Below, one piece after another: positions 43,258 to 51,836 of a stretch of DNA of 64,000 bases. The stretch's first letter is position 1, and each line of letters starts with the position of its first letter. The position numbers were made by a program, and so were the translations under genes. The notes under the pieces were generated by a model that saw nothing but the letters and a program-made list of their open reading frames with translations, was not told the origin of the DNA and did no database searches. The DNA lies in contig LJCV01000263.1 in assembly GCA_001298575.1 (NCBI GenBank), positions 89,676-153,675 on the forward strand. Direction: 5' to 3'. The DNA is from Actinobacteria bacterium OK074. Lineage in GTDB: Bacteria; Actinomycetota; Actinomycetes; Streptomycetales; Streptomycetaceae.

Positions 43258-44259
43258 ATGGGTTCCGCGACACTCGACGTCGCCACGCTGGAGAAACTGC
43301 TCTCCGCGGCCGTGGCCGCCCCCTCCATCCACAACACCCAGCCCTGGCGGTTCCGCGTCGACCCGGACACCGTCACGCTGGAGATCCGCGCCGCCGTCGA
43401 CCGGGGTCTGCGCCACACCGATCCGGCCGGGCGCGCCCTGCACCTCTCCGTCGGCTGCGCGCTGTTCAACCTGCGGGTGGCGGTGGCGCACTTCGGCTGG
43501 GAACCGGTGACCCGGCTGCTGCCCCGGCCCGACGAGCCGGACCTGCTCGCCGCCGTACGGCTCGGCGGCACCGCCAGGGCCGCCCCGGCCCCCGACCTGT
43601 ACGACGCCGTGTGGCGCCGGCACAGCAGCCGGTTCCCCTTCTCCGCACGGCCGTTGCCCACCGCCGTGGCCACCGAACTCGTCGAGGCCGCCCACAGCGA
43701 AGGCGCCCTGCTGAGCCGTCCCGAGCCCGGCGAGACCGACCGGCTGCTGGACCTCACCGGGCAGGCGGAGCACCGCAACACCGACGACCCCGACCGGGCC
43801 GCGGAGAGTCGCCGGTGGGTGCGCGCGGCGGATCGCCAGGAGCTGGGCATGCCGACGGAGGTGCTGGGCCCGCAGGACTCCCGGGAGCGGATCCCGATGC
43901 GGGACTTCGGGGCCCACCGGCACCCCGCGGTGCTGCCGTCGCGGCCCTTCGAGAAACGGCCGTCGATCGCCGTCCTGTCCACCGCGCACGACCGGCGGAC
44001 CGACTGGCTGCGTGCCGGACAGGCGCTCGAACACGTGCTGCTGGTCGCCACCGCCCACGGGCTGCGGGCATCGCTGCTGCACCAGGCGCTGGAATGGCCC
44101 GACCTGCGCGAACAGCTCGTCACACGGTCCGGCGCCCGGTGCGACCACGCGCAGATGGTGATCCGCCTCGGGTACGGCCCGGAAGGGCCCCCTACGCCCC
44201 GCCGGGAGGCACGGCCGGCCGGACAACCGGCCGAAGGAACACGGCCGCTCGCGCGCTGA
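43258..44259 (+). CDS. Acg-family nitroreductase-like protein
   Basis: 333 aa nitroreductase-fold flavoprotein of the Acg type: LLSAAVAAPSIHNTQPWRFR at the N-terminus, HSSRFPFSARPLP and DFGAHRHPAVLPSRPFEKRP in the middle, and LEHVLLVATAHGLRASLLHQ. In mycobacteria Acg is a DosR-regulated protein thought to sequester FMN. ATG 43258 follows AGGAG. It sits directly after the DevR-like regulator, behind two palindromes. Confidence 0.9.
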   Translation: MGSATLDVATLEKLLSAAVAAPSIHNTQPWRFRVDPDTVTLEIRAAVDRGLRHTDPAGRALHLSVGCALFNLRVAVAHFGWEPVTRLLPRPDEPDLLAAVRLGGTARAAPAPDLYDAVWRRHSSRFPFSARPLPTAVATELVEAAHSEGALLSRPEPGETDRLLDLTGQAEHRNTDDPDRAAESRRWVRAADRQELGMPTEVLGPQDSRERIPMRDFGAHRHPAVLPSRPFEKRPSIAVLSTAHDRRTDWLRAGQALEHVLLVATAHGLRASLLHQALEWPDLREQLVTRSGARCDHAQMVIRLGYGPEGPPTPRREARPAGQPAEGTRPLAR

Positions 44260-44284
44260 ACCCGCCAGCCGAGGAAACCTCACG

Positions 44285-44303
44285 AACGGTTGATAGAACC
44301 GTT
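44285..44303. promoter_or_regulatory. Perfect inverted repeat upstream of iclR-type gene
   Basis: AACGGTT-GATAG-AACCGTT has perfect 7-bp arms. It overlaps TTGACA (44302-44307), a good -35, with an AT-rich stretch (CCCTAATTAAAGGG, 44327-44340) following. Position suggests autoregulation of the IclR gene; its sequence differs from the TTCCA-N3-AGCGGAA sites. Confidence 0.5.
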
Positions 44304-44438
44304 GACAGGCAGATTCGTGGGTGTGACCCTAATTAAAGGGTACTGATTCCGGGGCGTAAATAGACATGCGGGACATAACTGTCAGTGCGAGCTTGATTTG
44401 GGGAGAGTTTAAGTGCCCTGAATGGGAGGGCGGCAACC

Positions 44439-45344
44439 GTGTTCACGAGCCCGATACGGGGTGGGTCGACCGCGCCGGTGGAATCGATCATCGATTCTCT
44501 GGGGGAATGCGTCACGCCGACGACCGACGGCCATGACCAGGAAATCGACCGGGAAACCGCTGACGAAGCCGACGGGGAAACCGCCGACCGGAACGGTCCG
44601 GGACGTACCGTTCTCGGACGGGTCGCCTCGATCATGGAGGCATTCAACAGCGGTCAGCAGGTACTGAGTCTCGGTGATCTCAGCGAGTGCACGGGACTGC
44701 CGAAATCCACGCTGCACCGCCTGGCCGACCAGCTCTGCCAGGTCGGATGGGTCGAACGCGACTCCGGCGGCTATCGCGTCGGAATGCGGCTGTTCGAACT
44801 GGGGAGCCTGGCGGTCGAGGGGAACCGGTTGCAGGAGGCCGCGTTGCCGCACCTCCAGGCCCTCGTGACCCGGACCGGGCTCTCCGCCCAGCTCGCCGTC
44901 CTCGACCGGGCCGAGGTCGTGTACCTCGAACGCGTCGTGGCGGGCCCGCTGCGGCTGCCGACCCGGCGCGGCGGCCGTCAGCCCGCCTACTGCACCGCAC
45001 TGGGCAAGGCGCTGGCCGCCTTCGACGACGAGGCCGTCCACGCGGTGACCTCCGCCGGAATGCCGCAGAAGACGGCGAACACGATCACGCGGCCCCTCGC
45101 CCTGGAGACGGAGCTCAGGCGGGTGCGCGAGGTGGGAGTCGCGTTCGACCGGGGCGAGGCGTACGAGGAACTCGTCTGCGTCGCCGCGCCGATCCGCGAC
45201 TCGGGGCGCGCCATCGCGGCGGTCTCCGTGACCGGACCGGTCGGCCTGATGCGCTGGGGCATGGCCAGCGAGGCCGTACGCAACGCGGCCGACGCGATCC
45301 GGAACGCCAGCTTCAGGTTCCGGATCGCGGGGCCGCGGATATAG
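44439..45344 (+). CDS. IclR-family transcriptional regulator
   Basis: 301 aa. A long acidic N-terminal extension of about 50 residues precedes the winged HTH (VLGRVASIMEAFNSGQQVLS then LSECTGLPKSTLHRLADQLC). The IclR effector domain follows: GMRLFELGSLAVEGNRLQEA, AVLDRAEVVYLERV, YCTALGKALAAF and YEELVCVAAPIRDSGRAIAA. The GTG at 44439 has GGGAGGG 10 nt upstream. Convergent with the first cupin. It probably controls the cupins, Rieske oxygenase and neighbours, since a shared operator lies before them. Confidence 0.9.
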   Translation: MFTSPIRGGSTAPVESIIDSLGECVTPTTDGHDQEIDRETADEADGETADRNGPGRTVLGRVASIMEAFNSGQQVLSLGDLSECTGLPKSTLHRLADQLCQVGWVERDSGGYRVGMRLFELGSLAVEGNRLQEAALPHLQALVTRTGLSAQLAVLDRAEVVYLERVVAGPLRLPTRRGGRQPAYCTALGKALAAFDDEAVHAVTSAGMPQKTANTITRPLALETELRRVREVGVAFDRGEAYEELVCVAAPIRDSGRAIAAVSVTGPVGLMRWGMASEAVRNAADAIRNASFRFRIAGPRI

Positions 45345-45368
45345 AGCGGACGGAGAAGCGTGTACCGC

Positions 45369-45836
45369 TCAGCGGTCGCGGCGGACCCAGCCCGCGTCGT
45401 GCCAGTAGGTCTCCAGCTTCTCCATGGGCTCGGGCCAGGTCTCGACGTAGGTGACGCCCTCGGGGCCGGCCGTCATGAGATAGGGCGTGCCGGCCTTGCT
45501 GATCCAGAATTCACCCGGACCGATGGTACGGCTGCCCTCTTCCCCGTTCTTTCCCCAGGCCACGTGGAATTGACCGCCGAAAACAATGATCAACTCATCG
45601 AGGTTGTGGTGGTGGCGCGGCACCGCGAAGTCCGGGGCGCACCGCAGCCCGTTGATATTGAACGAACCGTCCACTTTCGTCGAGAACCACATATTGCCCT
45701 GGAAGGTCTTCTCCATGTCGACCGGGGCATCCGCGAGAAGACCACCGTCATTCCACAAGTACGAAGGAGCGGTCTGGTCGACCGGCAACTCGATCCAACC
45801 CTCGTCGGACAGCAGACTGAAGAAATCGATTCCCAT
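45369..45836 (-). CDS. Cupin protein A
   Basis: 155 aa single-domain cupin. Metal-binding motif 1 is VPRHHHNLDELIIVFGGQFH and motif 2 includes GPGEFWISKAGTPYLMTAGP. ATG 45836 (MGIDFFSLLSDEG) follows GGAG; the frame runs further upstream through the operator without support. Paralogous to the divergent cupin at 45985: both end in a T/K-LETYWHDAGWV segment and share WPEP/WPKP and MTAGPEGVTY-ETW. A small mononuclear oxygenase, isomerase or binding role is possible; no function assigned. Confidence 0.87.
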   Translation of the reverse strand: MGIDFFSLLSDEGWIELPVDQTAPSYLWNDGGLLADAPVDMEKTFQGNMWFSTKVDGSFNINGLRCAPDFAVPRHHHNLDELIIVFGGQFHVAWGKNGEEGSRTIGPGEFWISKAGTPYLMTAGPEGVTYVETWPEPMEKLETYWHDAGWVRRDR

Positions 45837-45925
45837 GGCCCGATTCTCCGCAGCGGGACGGCGTGTGTCATCGGCGAATCCCGTTGGACGGAACGGGAGC
45901 CGCGCCGAGTCCGTTCTTTCCCGTG

Positions 45926-45944
45926 CGTTCCAATGAGCGGAACG
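45926..45944. promoter_or_regulatory. Operator TTCCA-N3-AGCGGAA between the cupins
   Basis: CGTTCCAATGAGCGGAACG has perfect 6-bp arms (CGTTCC/GGAACG). It shares TTCCA-N3-AGCGGAA with the site at 48364-48378. It is 89 nt from the cupin A start and 40 nt from the cupin B start. A second weaker repeat, CCGTT-N6-AACGG, lies at 45881-45896. Likely IclR binding site. Confidence 0.65.
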
Positions 45945-45984
45945 TACCGCTGACACGGCGACCGGCCGTGCGTACGGTCGCGGC

Positions 45985-46455
45985 GTGACTCTTACTTTCG
46001 GTGATCTGGTGGAAGACGCGGACTGGGTTCCGATGGACCTGGACCAGCAAGGACATCCGAATTACTTCTGGAAGGACGGCGGTCTGCTGCGGGACGCGCC
46101 GGTGGACTTCCGGGCGACGTTCGACGGGGCGATGTGGGTGACCACCAAACCGATCGACGTGGCCCGCTTCAACCGCAACCCGCTGCGCGTGCGCCCGGAC
46201 TTCACGGTGCCCCGGCACCACCACAACGTGGACGAGATGCTCTTCGTCTTCGCGGGCGAGTACCACATCGAGCACTACGAGGCCGGTGAGCCGCGGACCG
46301 TGCGGGTGGGCCCGGGGGACGTCTTCCTCAGCCGGGCCGGCACGCCGTACACGATGACGGCCGGACCCGAGGGCGTCACCTACATCGAGACCTGGCCGAA
46401 GCCGGTGACCCAGCTGGAGACGTACTGGCACGACGCCGGCTGGGTCCACCGCTGA
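45985..46455 (+). CDS. Cupin protein B
   Basis: 156 aa, same length and architecture as cupin A. Motif 1 is VPRHHHNVDEMLFVFAGEYH; motif 2 GPGDVFLSRAGTPYTMTAGP. The start is a GTG at 45985 without a clear ribosome-binding site; Met17 is the next in-frame Met. The shared C-terminus LETYWHDAGWV shows that A and B arose by duplication and were kept in divergent orientation around one operator. They may form a heteromer or act on successive intermediates. Confidence 0.85.
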   Translation: MTLTFGDLVEDADWVPMDLDQQGHPNYFWKDGGLLRDAPVDFRATFDGAMWVTTKPIDVARFNRNPLRVRPDFTVPRHHHNVDEMLFVFAGEYHIEHYEAGEPRTVRVGPGDVFLSRAGTPYTMTAGPEGVTYIETWPKPVTQLETYWHDAGWVHR

Positions 46456-46474
46456 CCGGTCCGCTCCACCACCC

Positions 46475-46518
46475 GTCGTCGGTCCGTGCGGTCGTCGGTC
46501 CGTCCGTCGTCAGTCCGT
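46475..46518. repeat. Three short direct repeats
   Basis: GTCGTCGGTCCGT occurs at 46475-46487 and 46491-46503, and with one change at 46506-46518, in the convergent gap between cupin B and the Rieske gene. The last copy overlaps the Rieske stop region. Confidence 0.6.
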
Positions 46519-47937
46519 CCAGAGGAACCGGTCGGCGACGCGGTGGTGGTTGTAGATCGTCATCTCCTGCTCCTCGCTCAGCCGGTGCCCGTCGAAGCTG
46601 GGGGAGTGCATGCCGACCGTGACCTCCTTGGCGTTCAGCAGGTCCTGGGTGAAGATCTCGCCGAGGTCGGCCTCGCGGAAGTCCTCGAAGTACTGGGGCT
46701 GGAAGTCCCGCTTCTTGTCGTAGTCCGCGACGGGCACCTGGTCCAGGCTGAAGATCTCGAAGAGACAGCTGTCCGGGTCCGAGCCGCCCGGGCGGGCCCG
46801 GTAGCCGAACGCCGAACCCTGGTTGGGCAGCAGGATCGTGTTCGGGAACACGTTCCACGCCGTCCCGGCCTCCGCCCACTGCCGCGGCGTGACGACCGGC
46901 CAGTCGTACCCCTCGGCGAGCGACAGCTCCCGGTACAGCTGGAGGAAGTGCTCGCCCGCGGTCCTGCCCTCCGGCACGTCCGCGGTCTTGAGCGCCTCCG
47001 CGGCGCGCCAGCTGCGCTCGTTCTCCAGGCCGCGCATGTCGTCGGCGATGTACTGCACGCTCAGCGCGACGCTCAGCCGCTCGTCGGTCACCCCGCCCGT
47101 GCCCCGGCTGGCCGGGTCCTTCGCGGCGTCCTTCTTCTTCGGCCCGACGCTGGAGTAGTGCGCGTGCCGCTCGTACACGGTCGTGGGCGCCCACATCCGT
47201 GATTCGAGTTCCTTGAGCGAGGCGATGTTCGTGTTCGACTTGTCGAAGCGGTAGAGCTGGGGATGCGTCCCCGCCACGTGGTACGCCTCCAGGAACCCGT
47301 CCAGCGCCGTCTTCCAGTTGCACGGCAGCGGCACGCTCTTGTGCCACCGGTAGCGCATGTGCTCGAACTGGAACGGCGCGAAGATCCGCGGGATCGGGTC
47401 GAGGTACTCCAGCAGCGGCTGGGCGTCCGGGTCCATGTTGACGAACACGAACCCGCCCCACTGCTCCGCCCGCACCGTGGCCAGGCCCAGATCGTCGTCC
47501 GAGCGGGGCACGAACTCCTCCCGGTCGAGCACCAGCCTGATCGAGCCGTCCAGGTTCCAACGCCAGCCGTGGAACGGGCAGATGAGCGAACCCACGCGCC
47601 CCCGGCCCCGCGCGAGGCGGGTACCGCGGTGCCGGCACGCGTTGTGATACGCGCGGACCGAGTCCCGGGCCTCCCGCACGATCAGGATCGAATGACCACC
47701 GATCTCGTACTCGACGAAACAGCCCACCCCCGGCAGCTCCTCCAGCCGGCAGGCCATCAGCCAGGTCCGGGTGAACAGCTTCTCCTGCTCCAGCTTCAGG
47801 AACTCGGGGTCCAGATACCGCTCCTTGGGCACGTACGCGCGCGAGAGCCGGTACTTCTCCGGCACCTTCTCGGCGGGCACGTCACCCTCGAACCAGGGAA
47901 CGGGACGGTTCAACCGCGGCTCGGTTTCCACAGACAC
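46510..47937 (-). CDS. Rieske non-heme iron oxygenase, alpha subunit
   Basis: 475 aa. The Rieske [2Fe-2S] cluster ligands are C101, H103, C120 and H123 (CRHRG ... CPFHGW). The mononuclear iron site includes FLEAYHVAGTHPQ (H220, H225). Expected reaction is O2-dependent hydroxylation or O-demethylation of an aromatic or alicyclic substrate. The GTG at 47937 follows GGAGGAG. No beta subunit is present, so it is of the alpha-only type. Electrons would come from the ferredoxin encoded 58 nt upstream. Substrate unknown. Confidence 0.93.
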   Translation of the reverse strand: MSVETEPRLNRPVPWFEGDVPAEKVPEKYRLSRAYVPKERYLDPEFLKLEQEKLFTRTWLMACRLEELPGVGCFVEYEIGGHSILIVREARDSVRAYHNACRHRGTRLARGRGRVGSLICPFHGWRWNLDGSIRLVLDREEFVPRSDDDLGLATVRAEQWGGFVFVNMDPDAQPLLEYLDPIPRIFAPFQFEHMRYRWHKSVPLPCNWKTALDGFLEAYHVAGTHPQLYRFDKSNTNIASLKELESRMWAPTTVYERHAHYSSVGPKKKDAAKDPASRGTGGVTDERLSVALSVQYIADDMRGLENERSWRAAEALKTADVPEGRTAGEHFLQLYRELSLAEGYDWPVVTPRQWAEAGTAWNVFPNTILLPNQGSAFGYRARPGGSDPDSCLFEIFSLDQVPVADYDKKRDFQPQYFEDFREADLGEIFTQDLLNAKEVTVGMHSPSFDGHRLSEEQEMTIYNHHRVADRFLWTD

Positions 47938-47995
47938 CAGAACTCACTCCTCCACTGCTCGTACGCGTACGGCTCCGGATGGGCGCGGGGCGGGA

Positions 47996-48277
47996 TCAGT
48001 CCGCGTCGGGCCCCGCGACCTCGACCCCGTCGTCGCGCCGCACCACGTGGATGCAGTTGCCCGGGCACACGCCGGCGGCGTCGATCACGTCCAGGCGCAG
48101 TCCCTCGGCGACATCGGTCTGCGAGCCCTCCGACATCAGCAACTCCCCGTCGGGGGTGTCCTTGACGTAGGCCAGGCCGTCGTCGCCGAACTCGAAGACC
48201 TCGGGCGCGTACTGGGTGCACAGACCGTCACCGGTGCACAGGCTCTGATCGATCCACACCCGCACTTCCTCGCTCAT
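47996..48277 (-). CDS. [3Fe-4S]-type ferredoxin
   Basis: 93 aa. Cysteine pattern LCTGDGLC (C14, C20) and VCPGNC (C71, C75), with APEVFEFGDDG between, as in small actinobacterial ferredoxins that serve P450s and Rieske oxygenases. A GGAGGAGGAGGGAG stretch precedes the ATG. First gene of the ferredoxin-Rieske operon, preceded by the TTCCA-N3-AGCGGAA site. No dedicated reductase is in the window. Confidence 0.9.
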   Translation of the reverse strand: MSEEVRVWIDQSLCTGDGLCTQYAPEVFEFGDDGLAYVKDTPDGELLMSEGSQTDVAEGLRLDVIDAAGVCPGNCIHVVRRDDGVEVAGPDAD

Positions 48278-48583
48278 GGGCCGCTCCCTCCTCCTCCACG
48301 TGGCCACCGCGGTGGGGGCTGAAAACGACTCTCCACGGGGTGTGTTCGGCCGTCCACCGCCCATTCCACCAAGCGGAACCGGCGCTCACGAGGGGCTCCC
48401 GCGCGCCATAGGCTCAACGCCATTCCCCCCACCGGCACGGCGGCAGGACGTCATGGGCACGGGACGGTGCCCCGTCGGACGCCGCTCCGCACACGTCACA
48501 CGCATTCCGCGTATCCACGGGCGGCAGCCCGGGGCGCGCCACGCGCCGCGGGCCACCGCCCCCTTCCTCGCCGGAGGGCTCCA
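48278..48583. promoter_or_regulatory. Divergent promoter region with IclR-type operator
   Basis: 306-nt gap between the ferredoxin and MFS genes. TTCCACCAAGCGGAA at 48364-48378 matches the inter-cupin operator at 12 of 15 positions, with identical spacing, and stands 86 nt from the ferredoxin start, as the other does from cupin A (89 nt). Nothing else is recognised in the gap. Confidence 0.65.
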
Positions 48584-50110
48584 ATGACGGCAACACCGCA
48601 CGCAGCGAACGGGAGCGGACCCGCCGCGGGCCGGGGCTGGACCGCCCGGCTGATCTGGTCGACGGTCTTCCTTGCCATGGTCCTGGAGGCGCTGGGCCTG
48701 GGCGCCTCCATGGTGGCGATCGGACTCCCGAGCATCCTCAAGGAGTTCCCGACGACCCAGGGCGGCTGGCTGACCACCGTCTACTTCCTGGCCGGCGCGG
48801 TCTGCGCCCCCCTGCTCGGGAAGGCGGCGGACCTGTACGGCAAACGCCGGGTCCTGCTGGTCACCATGTTCGTCTCGGGCATCGGCGCCGTCGTCTGCGC
48901 CCTGGCACCGAGCTTCGCCGTCATGGTCGTCGGCCGGACGCTGCAAGGCCCCATCCTGGCGACGATCTCGCTGATCCCCTCCCTCATCCGGGACGTCTAT
49001 CCGCCGCGGCAGGCCGCGTTCGCGGCCAGCATCACCATCACCGGGATGGGCGCGCTCTCGCTGTTCTCGCCCCTGCTCATCGGGTGGCTCATCGAAGCCG
49101 TGGGCTTCCGCGGGATGTTCTGGTTCGACGCGGTCTGGACGTTCGGTCTGTGCGCGGCGATCGGGCTGACCACACCGGAATCGACGCTGCGCCGCACGGC
49201 CCGCCCGGACGTCCTCGGCGCGGCCCTGCTGGCCGCCGGCGTCCTCGGGGTGCTGCTCTACGTCAGCTGGAGCAACTCCTGGGGCTGGGGCGCGGCCCGC
49301 GGCCTGGCTCTCCTGGCGGGCGGGGCCGTCCTGCTGGCGCTCTTCTTCTGGCGCACCCGCCGCACGCCCGAACCGATCGTCAACCTCTCGCTGTTCCGCC
49401 GCAAACAACTGCTGTACGTCTCCGTCGCGGGCGCGACCGCCTACGCCATCTCCGCGTCGGTCTTCCAGGTCATCCCCATGCTCGCCATGACCCCGCGGGT
49501 GGCCGGACACACCTACGGACTCGGGCTGAGCACGCTGGGGTACGCCTCCATCGAGACCCCGAAGGCGCTGGCGACGGTCGCCTGCGGCATGCTCGTCGGC
49601 CTCCTGGCCGCCCGTGGCCGGAACCCGCGGGTCTTCATGACGCTCGGCCTCCTCGCGTGGGCGGTCGGCACGACGCTGCTTGCCTACCGCAACGGGAGTT
49701 TCGGCGATCTCCTCGTCTGTTCCCTGATCGTCGGGGTCGGCGGCGGGCTGACGACCGCGGCCGTGCCCGGTCTCGTGATGCGCGCGACGCCGGTCGGCGA
49801 CCAGGGCTCGACCGCGGGCACCGTCCAGCTCACCCAGACCGGGTTCTCGGCCGTCCTGCCCGTCGTGATGTTCGCGGTGCTGGCGCCGTACGCCACGCTC
49901 ATGCCCGGCGGCGGTGTCGTCTACGCGGAGGAGGGCTTCCGCGACTGGCTGCTGATCTCGACCGCGCTGGCGCTCGGCGTGCTCCTCGTCGTGGTGTCGC
50001 TGCTGCGCGAGAGCCCCGACCGGGCCGTCGAGGAGTTCACCGTCGACGAGCCGACGCCCGCCGCGGACGGTGCGGTCACCGCCGCGCGGGCCGGAACACC
50101 CAAGCCCTGA
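48584..50110 (+). CDS. MFS transporter (DHA2-like, about 14 TM)
   Basis: 508 aa. Major facilitator protein: GLPSILKEFPTTQGGWLTTV, then motif A GKAADLYGKRRVLLVTMF, motif C-like SITITGMGALSLFSPLLIGW, and about 14 hydrophobic segments. Drug/proton antiporter or substrate uptake function. ATG 48584 follows CCGGAGGG. It shares a divergent promoter region with the ferredoxin-Rieske operon, so it probably moves the substrate or product of that pathway. Confidence 0.9.
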   Translation: MTATPHAANGSGPAAGRGWTARLIWSTVFLAMVLEALGLGASMVAIGLPSILKEFPTTQGGWLTTVYFLAGAVCAPLLGKAADLYGKRRVLLVTMFVSGIGAVVCALAPSFAVMVVGRTLQGPILATISLIPSLIRDVYPPRQAAFAASITITGMGALSLFSPLLIGWLIEAVGFRGMFWFDAVWTFGLCAAIGLTTPESTLRRTARPDVLGAALLAAGVLGVLLYVSWSNSWGWGAARGLALLAGGAVLLALFFWRTRRTPEPIVNLSLFRRKQLLYVSVAGATAYAISASVFQVIPMLAMTPRVAGHTYGLGLSTLGYASIETPKALATVACGMLVGLLAARGRNPRVFMTLGLLAWAVGTTLLAYRNGSFGDLLVCSLIVGVGGGLTTAAVPGLVMRATPVGDQGSTAGTVQLTQTGFSAVLPVVMFAVLAPYATLMPGGGVVYAEEGFRDWLLISTALALGVLLVVVSLLRESPDRAVEEFTVDEPTPAADGAVTAARAGTPKP

Positions 50111-50115
50111 ACGCC

Positions 50116-50151
50116 GTCGAGGGCGCGCCCGGTCCCGGGTGCGCCCTCGAC
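50116..50151. terminator. Bidirectional terminator hairpin
   Basis: GTCGAGGGCGC and GCGCCCTCGAC, extended inward by CCCGG/CCGGG, form a long stem with one bulge between the convergent MFS and flavoprotein genes. Confidence 0.75.
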
Positions 50152-50161
50152 GTGCTCCGGC

Positions 50162-51751
50162 CTACTCGCCCGCGTCGGCCATGTCGAGGGCGGCGATGTA
50201 GGAGAACGCCATCGACGAGCCCACGGGGCCGCCCGCGCCCGGGTAGATCCGGCCGGACATCGGCGCCATCGTGTTCCCCGACGCGTACAGGCCGGAGATC
50301 ACCGAACCGTCGGGCCGCACCACGCGCGCGTGCTCGTCCGTCTTGAGGCCCCCCTTGGTGCCCAGGTCGGACAGCACGATCGTGGCCGCGTAGAACGGCG
50401 GCTTGTCGATCACGCCGAGGCAGGGGTTGGGTCCGTCGGTGTGGGCCCCCGCGATGTGCGTGATCATGAGGTCCCAGGGAGCCTCGCCGCGGCCGAAGTC
50501 CTCGTCCTTGCCGTTGCGGGCGTACCCGTTGAACTGCTCGACGCTCTCGGTGAGCGCGCCCGCGGGCAGGCCGACGAGGTGCGCGAGTTCTTCGAGCGTG
50601 TCGGCCCGCTTGAGGACCCCCGCGGCGAGGAACTTCTCGACGTCGAACCAGCCCGGGACCTGCGGCGCGACCGGCAGCCCGGCGAAGGCCCTCTTGTTGT
50701 CGAGCTGGCGCTGGTCGAACACCCAGTGCGTGGGAAGGTGCGACACGTCCGAGGAGCGGTGCGCGCGGAGCATCTCGTGCCCGGCGCGGTCGTAGGGGAG
50801 ACGTTCGTTCAGGTAGCGCCGGCCGGCGGCGTTGACCCAGATGCCGCTCCAGACCGACGTGTAGAACACCGGGCGCGTGTCGGGCACGACGAGCCCGGGC
50901 GCGTACCAGGACTCGTCGAGCAGGCCGGTCGCCGCGCCGATCTCGATGCCCGCGGTGAGGGCGTCGCCGGTGTTGCCCGGGCAGCCCTGGGTCCACTCGT
51001 CGGTGACGCCGGGCTGGAACTGCTCCCGCAGCGCGCCGTTGCGCTCGTAACCGCCCGCCGCGAGGAGCACGCCGCGGCTCGCCCGGAAGGTCACCCTCCG
51101 GCCGTCGCTCAGGGCCTCGACGCCGACGACCCTGCCGTCCTCGACGACGAGGCGCTCCAGCGCGGTGTTCGTCAGCACGGTGCCGTTGCCGGTCTCCACG
51201 AACGCGAGCAGCGCACGGCCGATGAGGGCCTGCCCGCCGATCATCACCGACTCGACCTCGACACCCCAGCGCTCCGTCCACAACGGCCTGCGCACCAGGG
51301 GCTCCAGATCGCCGAGTTCGGACCGGTCGAAGTCCTCGGGGAAGACGGTGCGCCCCTGCGGCAGGCTTCCCGGCCGTCCGGCGAAGTAGTCGGGCACGCC
51401 CTGCCAGAAGAACCGGCCGAACCGCGGATTCTTCTCCAACTCCTCGATCAGGGGCGGCCCCGCCTGGAGGAACGCCTCCCGCAGCGCGGCCGGCGAGTCG
51501 TCGCCGACGATCGCGTCCAGGTAGGGACGCGCGACGTCGGGGCCGTCCTCGACCCCGGCCCGCTGCTCGGCCGCGTTGCCGGGGAGCCAGATCCCGGCAC
51601 CGGAGTAGGCCGTGGTCCCGCCGACGTACTCCGTCTTCTCGATGACCAGCGTCCGCAGCCCGCGGGATGCCGCGGCGTACGCGCCGACCAGCCCCGCGCC
51701 CGAGCCGACGACGATGACATCGTAGGAATCAGCTGTGTCTGCGCCGCTCAT
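50162..51751 (-). CDS. FAD-dependent KstD-like dehydrogenase
   Basis: 529 aa, fumarate reductase/3-ketosteroid-delta1-dehydrogenase family. Dinucleotide-binding VIVVGSGAGLVGAYAAASRG is at the N-terminus (about 17-36), with GGTTAYSGAGIWLPGN, and the C-terminal IYPGAGGPVGSSMAFSYIAA carries the Tyr-Pro-Gly-x-Gly element found at the KstD active site. Likely reaction is desaturation of a cyclic ketone. ATG 51751 (MSGADTADSYD) follows AGAGGAAC. In context the substrate need not be a steroid: no other steroid-ring genes are seen. Likely operon with the VOC gene upstream. Confidence 0.88.
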   Translation of the reverse strand: MSGADTADSYDVIVVGSGAGLVGAYAAASRGLRTLVIEKTEYVGGTTAYSGAGIWLPGNAAEQRAGVEDGPDVARPYLDAIVGDDSPAALREAFLQAGPPLIEELEKNPRFGRFFWQGVPDYFAGRPGSLPQGRTVFPEDFDRSELGDLEPLVRRPLWTERWGVEVESVMIGGQALIGRALLAFVETGNGTVLTNTALERLVVEDGRVVGVEALSDGRRVTFRASRGVLLAAGGYERNGALREQFQPGVTDEWTQGCPGNTGDALTAGIEIGAATGLLDESWYAPGLVVPDTRPVFYTSVWSGIWVNAAGRRYLNERLPYDRAGHEMLRAHRSSDVSHLPTHWVFDQRQLDNKRAFAGLPVAPQVPGWFDVEKFLAAGVLKRADTLEELAHLVGLPAGALTESVEQFNGYARNGKDEDFGRGEAPWDLMITHIAGAHTDGPNPCLGVIDKPPFYAATIVLSDLGTKGGLKTDEHARVVRPDGSVISGLYASGNTMAPMSGRIYPGAGGPVGSSMAFSYIAALDMADAGE

Positions 51752-51836
51752 GACGGTTCCTCTCACGATGGGTCGAGCATGGGATGGACACGGCCCGACC
51801 CGCGGTGCGCAGGCGCCGTGCCGGAAAGCCGGTGCC

